A DNA stretch of 64,000 nt from Thunnus maccoyii (Eukaryota; Chordata; Actinopteri; Scombriformes; Scombridae), in assembly GCF_910596095.1 (NCBI RefSeq), contig NC_056554.1:7422001-7486000 (forward strand). The letters are read 5' to 3'. The position numbers and the translations under genes were made by a program. The notes beneath the pieces are model-generated. The model had not been told where the DNA came from, did not search any database, and worked only from the letters and a program-made list of their open reading frames with translations. Below, piece after piece: positions 1 to 10,900 of this stretch (its first letter is position 1; each line of letters starts with the position of its first letter).

Positions 1-1259
1 GCTGTCTCTTGCTCTTTCCCCAGACAGTATTGATCAACATAACCATCTTGTATTGAGTCTCAACTTTTGAAATTTTAAAATAGGTGCAAAAATCTGCCAC
101 CAGGATAAGAGAAGATAACTTTTTTCAATGACGTTCGCTCTCCTGGCAATGTTTTCACTTGTCCAGGCGGACTTTTTTTTTTATTATTTTTTTTTTTGCA
201 GCATATGCCCTCGTTGCCTCCCCTCGTCTCTCTGCAGTCTATTTTCCTCACATGGCCTCAGTGTGGTTGTCTGGCTGGGGACCAGTGCAGGCCCGTGGTT
301 GGCATGGAAGGGCAACGGTGAATAAATTAAGGCCACTGCACAGAGACAGACGTCATCTGAACATCTTAATTTCAACCATTTGCCCCCTTCCCCCACCCCA
401 CCCCAAATCATGTTAGTGTCTAAGCAAGCTTCCCTGCCACAAGCTTGTGACTTTGGTTTGTGTGTCACGTGGGATTATGGTCGTTTTTTTTTTCCACAAA
501 CTTCGTTTGCGTGTGTGTGTGTGTGTGTGTGTTTCTTTGTTAAACACCAGAGGTTTCAACAGAGCTCCTTTTATTTTCTTTCTAGCTTCTTGGTTGGTGT
601 GGTTGAGGATGGTTGACACTGCTTTTTTCTCCTTGCCAAAGCTTCCTGCTTGGCCCCGCCTCCCAGCTGATCGTTGGGGTTGCCGTGACAATAACTTAAC
701 TTACGCAACTACGGCAACGAGGGTGTTGACAGGAAAAGCTCTTTGATGTCTGGCGTCAATAGGGGGGGATTTCACTTGCACAAGATGAACCACGGGGGGG
801 AATTTTTGATGAAACTGTTAATTGTGTCATCTCTTTGGTAATAATTGATATAGAACAGCTGTTTATACTTTGGTATCGAGGCGACCAGCACTAGAGTAGT
901 AAGTCTTCATTCACTTTCACTTGATCTAGCTTCACATACTGAACTCAACTGTATAAAGAAACACTGTATCTTGTTGTGGTAAAAATGAGGTGAAACGCTC
1001 TTTCAGGGCGTCACTGAAGCGGAATATCTCTGTTTTTTTAAGTCAAATGCCGACCGTTCCAATGGCTCTGGAGTAACCAACACAAATATTTGACATTTGT
1101 TTGAAATGCTTTTATCAACATTGACTCATCATTTCTCTTGAACTTACGGTCTGGTTCTTCTCTTGGTCATGAAACTCCCCCCCCCCTTCCCCGCATCACA
1201 TCCTGTTTGCCGATCTAAACACATACACACGCGCCTACAATAAACCCATGCTGCATAGG
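1..1259. other. Upstream non-coding sequence with low-complexity tracts
   Basis: I see no convincing gene here. The stretch holds poly-T tracts (about 172-196 and 485-493), a GT dinucleotide microsatellite at about 511-532, and scattered poly-C and poly-G runs. Short open frames cross these simple repeats but have no recognisable domains. It is most likely distal promoter or intergenic sequence upstream of kdm6b. Confidence 0.6.
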
Positions 1260-1420
1260 AAGCAGAAGTGACGTCACAAAGTCCGAGAAATTCCCACTGC
1301 TTTCACATTGGTGGCTGAAACACGCCCCCGGTCACCTGACTTGTCAGTGGTGTCCCAGGAGGGCGGAGTTTACGTGGAGCGGCTTGGGGTAAGCCCTTTT
1401 TCCCTTTTAGATTGAGTCAT
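1260..1420 (+). promoter_or_regulatory. kdm6b: Candidate kdm6b promoter and first non-coding exon
   Basis: A full palindromic CRE (TGACGTCA) lies at 1269-1276. An NF-kappaB-like site, imperfect GGGAATTTCT on the minus strand, lies at about 1287-1296. A GC-box-like CGCCCCC sits near 1324, and an AP-1 site (TGAGTCA) at 1413-1419. A good splice donor, TTGGG/GTAAGC, ends a possible first exon at 1388. Mammalian KDM6B is known to be induced by stress and inflammatory signals through such factors, which fits. The transcription start is not visible, so the boundaries are inferred. Confidence 0.4.
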
Positions 1421-1478
1421 CAGGGGTTCCCCGAAAAATGAAAAGTGCGTTACGCTCGAATAAACAAACTTTCACTCT

Positions 1479-1748
1479 TTATCCTGTCAGATAGACGTCA
1501 TAACTGGGACAGCCGCATTTTATCACTTTAGTATCATCAGATAGAACCTGAGCTGGTATGTAACACTGTCTGCAGTCTGTGTGTACACTATCTGGTTTCA
1601 GAGTACTGAGTTTCTCACACTGTGCTGCGAGCAACGTGATAGCCAAGATAGCAACTGGAATAGACGACCGTTTGGTCACAACAGACATAAACACACACCC
1701 TCTATAAAAGTGGTAATTAAAACCTCGCCACTGTGTCCCTGTTTGCAC
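1479..1748 (-). CDS. Possible small secreted peptide ORF (uncertain)
   Basis: An 89-codon minus-strand frame whose internal methionine (1688) begins MSVVTKRSSIPVAILAITLL followed by AAQC. This is a reasonable signal peptide shape: basic start, hydrophobic core, small residues. The mature part would be about 45 residues with four Cys in a C-x2-C ... C-x-C pattern (DCRQCY, KCGCPSY). I do not recognise a family, the start context is weak, and it lies in the presumed first kdm6b intron. Chance is quite possible. Confidence 0.2.
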   Translation of the reverse strand: MQTGTQWRGFNYHFYRGCVFMSVVTKRSSIPVAILAITLLAAQCEKLSTLKPDSVHTDCRQCYIPAQVLSDDTKVIKCGCPSYDVYLTG

Positions 1749-2424
1749 TGACTAGTCACAACTGGGTCTCTGCTACATCTATATCCATATCTCTCTCTTC
1801 ATTTTTCTAACTCAAACCTCTCCCCCCCCTTTGTCATGCTCTCCTCTCCCTACAATACCATGTGTTTTTATTTATTTTATTTTTTTTCTTCACTATGTTT
1901 CCCCAGTGCTTCTCTTTCACACGTGATAGTTGACTTAGCCCACCCGGCTCTTCCTGTTAGAGCGGGATCAGCCGTGTTTGTGCGCCTGCTTGCCTGTTAA
2001 GCTGCGCAGTCAGTCTCACCATTGTGTCTGTGTGAGAAGTGAAAGGGAGAGCGAGTGAACAAGAGACCCCCTCGTTTCCCAGTGTGTCAGCCTCCCTGCT
2101 GATTTACCCCCACGCCTCCGAACCTCCCTCAGGTTTTCCAAACACACTGTTCTGAAACTATGCGTCACCTCAGAAGTTGGGAAACCAGGAGGGGTTGAGG
2201 GTAGCGATGATGCACTGTCTAGCAGGGTGAAGAGGTCCTTGGCTCACACTGAAAGCTCGGACCGCTCTCAACCCTGAATTATATCATATGCTTTGAGACT
2301 TAAGCTTCATGAGAGGCGAGGCTGTTGCTGTGCATTGTAGTTTTGAGTATTGTGTCTGCGTGGCTTCATGTCGTTTTTATGACAGCTTGACATGAATGTT
2401 TTTTTTGTCTTCTCTGTCTTTCAG

Positions 2425-2511
2425 TGTTGAGGAGACCCCAGAGAGATGATTGGCAGCAGAAGCTGAGCCTTAACACAACTGTGAATCAATAACTTGGTGC
2501 TACTCTAAAAG
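2425..2511 (+). other. kdm6b: Probable kdm6b 5'UTR exon
   Basis: A pyrimidine-rich acceptor (TCTGTCTTTCAG) precedes 2425 and a GTACGC donor follows 2511. The 87-nt segment has stops in the kdm6b direction and would be untranslated. It lies between the candidate promoter and the first coding exon, as expected for a gene with leader exons. Expression data would be needed for certainty. Confidence 0.4.
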
Positions 2512-4312
2512 GTACGCTCAGCACGAGTGCGTGTTTGTATCTTAAAGCATGTCAGAAGCGGTCTTGACAGTTAACACCAGCCTCTCTGCCAGCCTATCTT
2601 CACATAGCAGCAGCGCCTGTTGGATGATGATCCCTGTGCAGCAGAAGGGAGGAGATAGAGAGGGCGGTGTATGTGTCACTGTATAGCAGCCCTCCTGACA
2701 AGCTAAAAGCGGACGGCGATTGAAATATCCCTTACTGGGCTTTAAATAGAGACAGAGAGAGATTCAGAGTTGGTGGGAGGAAGAAAGGAAGAGGAGAGGA
2801 ACCGGTGGGAGGAAAGACTTGCGTATGACCAGAGCTAATTTGGGAAAACTGGTGGATGAGTGCTGAGTTGAGCAAGAGAAGTGAATCATAACCCGTGTGT
2901 CTGTTAGCATTAGGCTACGTACTCGCTGACTAATGCATTATACATGACTTGCCGCCGTGTTATTTTTTTCTTGCTGAGCTAATGGAAAGGCAGTGCATTG
3001 AACAACTTGTTACTATTATGTTGAATCTTCACTTCAACAGAAGATGTTTCACTAGTTTTTAACAGCGCTGGTGAATGTGCAGGTGTGACCACATGCACCT
3101 CAGGTTTTGTCAGGGATCTCTTTTGTTGTCTTTTTTAAATTGAAGTACGTGGACTTCTTTGTACCTTGACACCTTCTGTCTTTTGTGTTGTGTGTGTATG
3201 TGTGTGTGTGTGTCCGGTGTTTCAGAAGGCAGGGAGGGGAGGGAGTTATCTCTCAGCTTCTTTTATGCGTTTCCCCCTCAACCGTTTTCCTTTGTGTAGC
3301 CTCAGTGTATGTGTAGTGTGCATATGTGGGTGTGTGGGAAGGTGTGTGGGCGTTTTCATGGCACCGTTCCTACTCTTCCACTCCACTCCACCTCCCTCCA
3401 TCCCTTCCCTCTTCTCCATCACCATCTTTTCTCCTTAATCTATCCTTCCATCCTGTTCGGGCCGTCTGTCGCTGCTGCCCCCTTCCCCCCCCCCCCCCCC
3501 CCCCCTTCTCCCTCTCCATCACGCCTGCCGTAATGAGATTAAACCTTAGTGTATCCACCGGGCATGCACACACACTTAATACACACATCCTTCAGATCGT
3601 TGCAGCACACACACACACACACTATCACCAAAAGAGTGCACAATATTCTCTCTCACATGCACAAGCCTGACACGGACATGCAGCTTGCACACTTGGCATT
3701 GCTTCCAACCCACATACACTTACACACACACACACACACACACTTGGCACATGACCAAGGCCTCTCACTCGCAGTCTTTCCCTCTGTCTCGCTTTATCAG
3801 AAGGCCCATAGTAAGGATTACAGTAACCCCAGGTCTGTCCTCATAGGTGAGCTCCCCAACTGAGCCATCTGGGCCTCTGTAATAATCCTTCTCTGTACTG
3901 ACTGGTTTACTTGCACCTCCTACAGGCTGCCTGACACATAACAAGTCACATACAGACAAAGACATCCTTCATAATGTAAGACTTCAAGTGCATTTAAGTT
4001 ATGCTAATGTTACCCGAGGGAAATGTCCTAACTAGAGGAGAAGCCATTTGAAATGTGAGAATTTGCTATAAATAAGCAAGCGAGTTTCATGCAGTTTTTC
4101 CTCTGCAGTCACAGTTTTGCCCGGCTCTCCACTGCCCTATATTCTACTTACACCCTCCCCTCTGTGCTGGCAAGCTCTCCAACTTACACACATACACCCA
4201 CCAACTAGCCTATATAATAGAGAGCCCACTGGCATTTATTGACTTTTCAGAGTGTCTCTGTCTCGCTCGTTCTCATAGTGGCTCTCCTGTTCTTCTCTTT
4301 GTCTCTCTCCAG

Positions 4313-4434
4313 CCATTAGGCTTTTAGGTTCTCGGTGCTGAGGACAGAGGAGTCGGACAGTACAGATATTCTCAGTGTTGGAGTGAGGCCCTCTCTGTGC
4401 TGCAGTGGAGGGCTTCACAGACACAGCTAGTCTG
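4313..4434 (+). other. kdm6b: Possible second kdm6b 5'UTR exon
   Basis: The acceptor CTCTCTCCAG ends at 4312 and a GTGAGT donor begins at 4435. A shorter version could start at 4406 after GTGCTGCAG. The segment is non-coding in the kdm6b direction. It could be an alternative leader exon or a false splice pair. Confidence 0.3.
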
Positions 4435-4995
4435 GTGAGTGCAAGCTCTCTGATTCACTATAATGCAGACGTAGTGTTGTGAATATGTGATGGGCAGAAC
4501 ATACTGGTGTTGTATAACCTTTAGAACTAATGGATTATGGTTTGAATTAAAGCAAGTAATTTCAAATGAATCATTTTGGCTTTTTTAGTGTCTGAGCTGT
4601 TGTTTAACTGAAATATAGTAGCCTAAAAGTAATAACATTTCTGAGTTTGGATCCTTCGGCTACAGTCTATAATTTTGATGGACTAACTAGTATTTGGAGT
4701 GCAATAGATTTTTAAGGTAATCTGTTGAAACCTGGTGTGTGCTGCATAATGAGACGTCTGCCGTTTGACCACAAATCCACCATGGATGCCATAATATTGA
4801 ACAGATGATGGTACTTTATAACAGTAACACATTGAGTGATTAGATTTTCTGTTGGTAAAGATATTTAATAGTTAGCCTCAGGTAATAATCACCTTTTCAA
4901 ACTGTGAAACATTTTGGAGTCTAACTTCTCATTATACTGTACAGTCCACATGTGTGTTGACTATATGACTGTCATTACTAACATCTGTAGGCTGG

Positions 4996-7900
4996 ATGCA
5001 TCACGCAGTAGAGCAGTTTGGCGGGCGTGGCACACGGGATTCCTTCCCTCTGGATGGACTCAACCGGGGACCATGGCCTCCCGTGGGCGGCCGCGCCTGG
5101 CAGCCACCTGCCAGGTATGTTGCCTTGACAATGCATACATAAAAACTTTCCCAAACCGCTTTGTTAAATTTAATCCATCACGTCTAACCTTTAGATTAGA
5201 ACTCTAAACTGGTGTTTCATCTTTTGACAACAGAACTGAAGTAAAAATTCACATTTACCTTTGTGTGAAAAATGCCATATTTTATTTTTTATTTGGGAGA
5301 ATAAATAGGAAACTATGCTGATGTATAGACATGTCATCATCAGGTGTTCGCCTGGAATGAACCAACACCAGCTCCTTCCCCATCTACCTCCTGGTCCTAT
5401 GGGCGGACTGAACCATCCCAGTAAATTCTTTAGTAATGGGTAAGTGCACAAAATAATCAGTAAAAGAATTCAATTTAGAAGGCAGATTGTAATTAATTTA
5501 CAGAAGACTGTAGTTTCATTTTCGATTTTTTAAAATATTTTTTAATCTTCTGCCTTACAGGCCCATGCGAGGAGGTGAGAAGCTTGAGCTCCCTCAGCCA
5601 ATGTTACCAGGTCTGCAGAGGGAGCAGCAGAGACCTCCTCCTCATCATCATCTTCATCCTCCACCTCCCCACAGAGCCTGGGAGCAACTAGGCCAGCTGT
5701 ATGAATCCCACCTTCCTCCTCAAGGACATTCTGTTGTGCCCCTGCCCAATGAGCACTCACTGCGTCTCCATAATGGAGGCTATGCAGGCAGCGGCGGACC
5801 TCCCCCCAACCCACATCTTCCCCCCAGCAGGCCCAACCAACTGCTGAAGGTGAGCAACAATTGTACTGATGATTCCATAGCAGCTTTTTGCACTAAACAG
5901 TTTTTCATAGATTAAAAAAGGTAAATGGTTCTCTTCACGGTTTCAGTTTTGTTTCTCCTGTTTGTTTTAGTTTGGGGGTCCTCAGGAGTCGCTTGTTCCC
6001 AGGGGTCCACAATTGCTGGGAGATGAGATGTGGGCTCAGGTGCACCAGGTATGAGCTCTCTAATTGGCTATGATCATGTTTCATCATCCATACAGAGTCA
6101 GAACAGTCACTATTCTGTCTGTCACTACTGCGGCAGACTCCAGTCATAGCCCCTGTCACTGAGCTTTGGCTGAAAATATCAGGAAAATGAACTGACTGCA
6201 GTAGTTGCATTTTACACTGATCCTTTCATTTTTCTCTGAACAGCAGAGGGGCTACCCTGGAAAGATGCAAGGGGGTCAGCTGAAGAGACCGGGCCCTCCA
6301 CTGGGGGAGCACTCTGTCATCCAGCACACTCCTCTGCCATCCCTGCACCCGTCCTCCCGCCCAGCTGCAGAGGACTCTCCCAGCCCCAGCAAGAGGAAAA
6401 AGAGTTCAGATCAGGTATCAGACAGGAACAACCCTTTTTTTAAAATCTGTTAATACCAAAACAGACACATTGAGTGGCAAATAATAACTTAAGTTATTTA
6501 TTTTCTCCACCGTTTTATTTGTCATTCTTATTAGTCTTTCAGTCACAAATATTGTAATGTCCCACTCCCTGTGCAGGTGTCCCATCCTGGGCAGCAGCGT
6601 TTCTCTGGCCCAGGCCAGTCTTTGTTATCGCAGCATCAGTCATCAGTCCACCACCTCCCTCCAAAACCGGCCTTCTGGAACCCCCTTCACAAGGACAACA
6701 CTCCCTGGCAGCCTCAGACCGCTGACCGCAAGAATCCACCGTCGCAGGAGTTCCAGGTCCGAACGGTAAGGAAATACGCCTTCATTGGACAAAGGCCATT
6801 TAGAGCTAGGGGGTAATATTTTACTATTGACCGCAATCAGTGGGAAAACCTTCATTGAATTGAGTGGTGCCATAAAGATGTATTGATTCTATTAGCTGTC
6901 CGAACCTCACTGAGAGTATTGTTTGCTGCGCTGTGAATAACACCAAGCCCCAAATTGATTTCCTTTTTCCTGTTTTGTTAAGTAGCAAATCCTTTGTTAG
7001 TTTTATATTACTCTTATCATCCTCTGTTGCATTATTGCTCTTTCTCTATTGTTTACCAGGAAACCCATAAACAAGGAATGGGCAGCTACACCCAAAAGTC
7101 CTCTCCTGTCTCTTCTACTCCTTCGACCCTCTCTCCTCCACCGAATTCCTCTCCTGGTAGCTACAACCATGGATGTGCTACTCAGCTACAGAAAGACACG
7201 TTCCAACCTCAGGCTGTAAACCAGCAGTCCCCTCACTCCTCCTACCCCAGCCCCAGCTCCAAACTGGGGCTAGCTCCACCCTGCCAGGCCATGGAGCCTC
7301 GTGGTCTTCACAACCAGAGAGGCCCTCTCATCGGGGGCCAAGGTGGCAGCCGAGCTACCTCTCACACGGCATCTACCCCAACCAGGGGAGACAGAGATCA
7401 ACACCTACATGCCCAGTCGTCACCAGCAAACCCTCCTGCATCCAGCAACAACAAGAGCAGCAGCAGCAGCCGTGTGCCTTACAGCCACTTCCAGCCTCAT
7501 CCAGGGCTGGGGCACCAGGGTCCCCCTCCTCCTCCTCCTCCACCTCCTCCTGCCAGCAACACCACAGTACCTCAGCAAAGTGGGCCCCATGAGGCCTGGA
7601 GATACCAGAGCAGGCCCAGCAGTCACTCCCTGGTGAGTACAAGTCATTCATGCAATAGCTCATTTGTACCATGTTTATATTATTTAATTTATGTGCAATT
7701 ATTAGTTTTATGGCTGATATAATCCCTCTTATAAGGCAGCAGGTGTTTTTATTCCAAAATAAACAGGCTTACATTTTAACTGTTAACCCAGCTGCAGTTG
7801 TTGAGACAGTGATCATTATAACATTCATTCATTGAAATTTGCTCTATATGTGTGTCTTCAGGATTCGGGCATCTACAGGCCTCCAGGACTGCTACCTCAG

Positions 7901-10900
7901 CGCCAGCAGAGCCACATTCAGGTCGTGGATAGTCAGGTTCCAGTTCCCTCCCAGCATCACCCTCACATCAGCCCTACTCTGCCCCCAACCAACTCCACCC
8001 GTACCCCTGTCATCACCCCCAATCTTCCCATGTCCCAGTCCTCCTGCTCCATCGGCGGCTATAGCAACAGCAGCAGATCTGGTGGTGTAACTGCGGCTGG
8101 TGTCTCCACGGTAACCACATCACCCCCTGCTGGTTGCTGTGTGAACAATGGCAGCAGTAATAACAGTTGGCAGAGAGGAAGAGAGCCAGCGCTCGAAAGC
8201 TCCACCAGCACCGTCACTAGACCCACCTCTCAGCTGGATGCCCTGCTGCAGCCTGGCTGTCAGAGAGGCCAAGCTGCCAATCAGCCTCACCAACAGGGAC
8301 TGCCCAGACCACAACAACATGGACCCAACAAGTCCCAGCCCACAAAGGGGAAGACATCATACTGTTCTCAGGCTGAACTGGGGCAAACTCCTGCATTCTC
8401 CTCCTCCTCCTCATCATCATCATCGTCATCTTTCTTCTCCTCAGGGCACCAGAGGGCAGGAGACAGTGTAATTACAAGCAGAGTTTCAAATCCTCTTCCA
8501 AGGTCTCCTCCTGCATACTATCCAGCTTCTCGCTCCACCGTCAACTCTGCCTCTCAGCCATCCAATCCAGCCCTCTCCTCCAGACTGGGTCATCAGCCAG
8601 ACTCTGGCTCGACCCGGGCTTACTCTCAGCAACAGATTCGTCCACCAGCCCCAACCTCTGTCCCCCAGTCCATTGAAGAGGCTCTAGACAAGCTTGATGC
8701 TGAGCTAGAGGGACACATGCAAGCTGAGGAAAGAAGGAAGAGGGACAGAGAGGAAGAAGAGAGAAGAATGAGAGAAGAGGAGAGGCGGAAGAAAGAATGG
8801 GAAATGAGACAAAAGCAGGAGGAGGAGAGGAAGAGGAAAGAGCTGGAAAAGAAGAAGAAGGAGGAGGAGGAGAGAAAAAAGAGAGAATTGGAGAGACAGG
8901 AGGAGGAGAGGAGGAGGAGCGAATGGGAGAGGCAGGAGCAGGAGAGAAAGAAGAGGCAAGAAGAAGAGAGGAAGAGGAGAGAAGCGGAGAAGCTGGAGGA
9001 GGAGAGGAAAAGAAGAGAATGGGAGAGACAGGAGGAGGAGAGGAAAAGGAGAGAGTGGGAGAGACATGAGGAGGAGAGGAAAAGAAGAGAATGGGAGAGA
9101 CAGGAGGAGGAGAGGAAAAGAAGAGAATGGGAGAGACAGGAGGAGGAGAGGAAAAGGAGAGAATGGGAGAAAAAGGAGCGGGAAAGGAAGAAGAGAGAAT
9201 GGGAGAGGCAAGAGGAGGAAGAGAGGAGGAGGGAAGCAGAGAGGCAGGAACAGGAGAGAAAGAAGAGAGAGCTGGAGAGGCAGGAGAAAGAAAAGAAAAA
9301 ACAAAAAGAGTTGGAGAGGAAAGAGGAGGAGAAGAGGAGGATGGAGAGGAAGAGGGAGGAGGAACTGTGCAGTACAAAAGGCAAAGAGCAGACTGCTATT
9401 GAGAATCTGGAGAAACTGCTCTCTGGCAACACTTCCCCAACACCCCCACCTCCACGCCTCTCTTCTGTTACTGCGCCTCCTTCTGGTCCACCGCCCCCCA
9501 GCTCCCAGGCTTCACCCCCATTCCCCTGGCTAAGCCGTGGCGGGGTTCTCCCCTGTCCCCCAGGCCAGACGCCCAACACCACTACTCCTCTAGAAAGACT
9601 GCGGCCGCCTCCTCTCACACCTCAGACTGAGTATGCCAGAGAAAAGCAGAGGCAGAGAGAGATGTGGAGCAACAATGGCGGAACGACATTCAGTCCCTCA
9701 TCAACACACAATACCTCAGGGATGAGCCAGCCGGTATACCCCAACAAGCCCCCGGCAATGCAAGCCGCACCCAACCAATCCAAAGACTCAGCCAGGGAGA
9801 GAGACAGCAGCCAACACTCTCTCCCCACCATGGCACTTAGAGAGCCCCCCAAACTGTATCAGGCTTTTCCCAGAGAAAACCTGCCGCCACCACCTCTATC
9901 TACCAACTCCAGCTCCACAGGGGGAATCCTCCAGAAGAGGGTGACAGGAAGTGGGTTGGAAAATGCCAGCAGCTGTGGCACTGACTCTGACAGTGCTCAG
10001 TTTGAGGAGGAGCCCTCCGAGTTGTCCACACTACTCCCTGATGGTCTGGCTAACATTATGGCTATGCTGGATGAATCTATCCAAAAGGAAGAAGAGATGT
10101 ATAACAATGAAAAGACTGGGTCCACAGGTCTTCTTGACAACTTTTCTCCTAGTGTTCAACCTATTAAGAGCTACCTGTGTGCCCCAGACCTCATCCCAGC
10201 ACTGAAGCATCAGCCAAACCAGGAAGACTTTGGGTCCAACCCCCATGCTAGCCCTCCTGTGCTCAGCCGCCAAGGCTCTCTGGCATCCCCTTGCAGCCGG
10301 ACATCTTCTCTCAATGAGGAGGATGAGGACTGCTTTAAACCTTCTGCAAATGTCCCCCTGAACCCTAAACAGTCAATGGACATGGGGATGGGAGCAGGGA
10401 ACACCAACTACCGCCATAGTGACCTGGCTAAACTTTATGGCCTCCCCGAGCAGACTAAAAGTGAGGCTGACGAGGATGATGATGAAGAGGATTCCGAGAC
10501 CCCGTCTTGTTCTCCACCACCCCAAAGACCCCACCTGCACCAAACAGGTGTTAACAGCATGTTCAAGTCTCTAGCAACAGTCCTAGGGAGCCAGAAGTAT
10601 GCTTACCGTGGCGGGCCTTTTGGGAGACCCCCTCCATCAGCTTTGGTTGGGGTCAAATATTCCTCTTCACTGTCACTGGGCCCTGATATCTACCGCCAGC
10701 AGCAAGGCAGCTCTCCCACGTCAGATTCAACCAATCCACCATTCAGTCCAGCTGCTCCTTCTCAAAAGTCCTCCCCTCCTCAGCTGGAAGATAAGAAACT
10801 AAAAATAGAGGATGCTGATGTCTGGAGAGATGATGGAATAACAACAGAGGAAAGGACCAAAAAGGAGGGTATTCCTACCATAAAGCCTATTAAGGTGATC

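Noticed and set aside
3166..3863. Several plus-strand frames of 70-114 codons in the kdm6b leader introns
   Set aside because: They are made of poly-C, CA and TG tracts, with no conserved protein features.
8995..9210. Regular 36-nt repeats resembling a CRISPR array
   Set aside because: The units are contiguous without unique spacers, stay in frame within a vertebrate exon and encode a charged helix.
8541..9618. Long minus-strand open frames of 199, 278 and 330 codons opposite the kdm6b charged repeat
   Set aside because: They are Ser/Leu/Phe/Pro-rich mirror images of the GAG/AGG repeat on the coding strand. The absence of stops comes from that composition, and no family signature is present.
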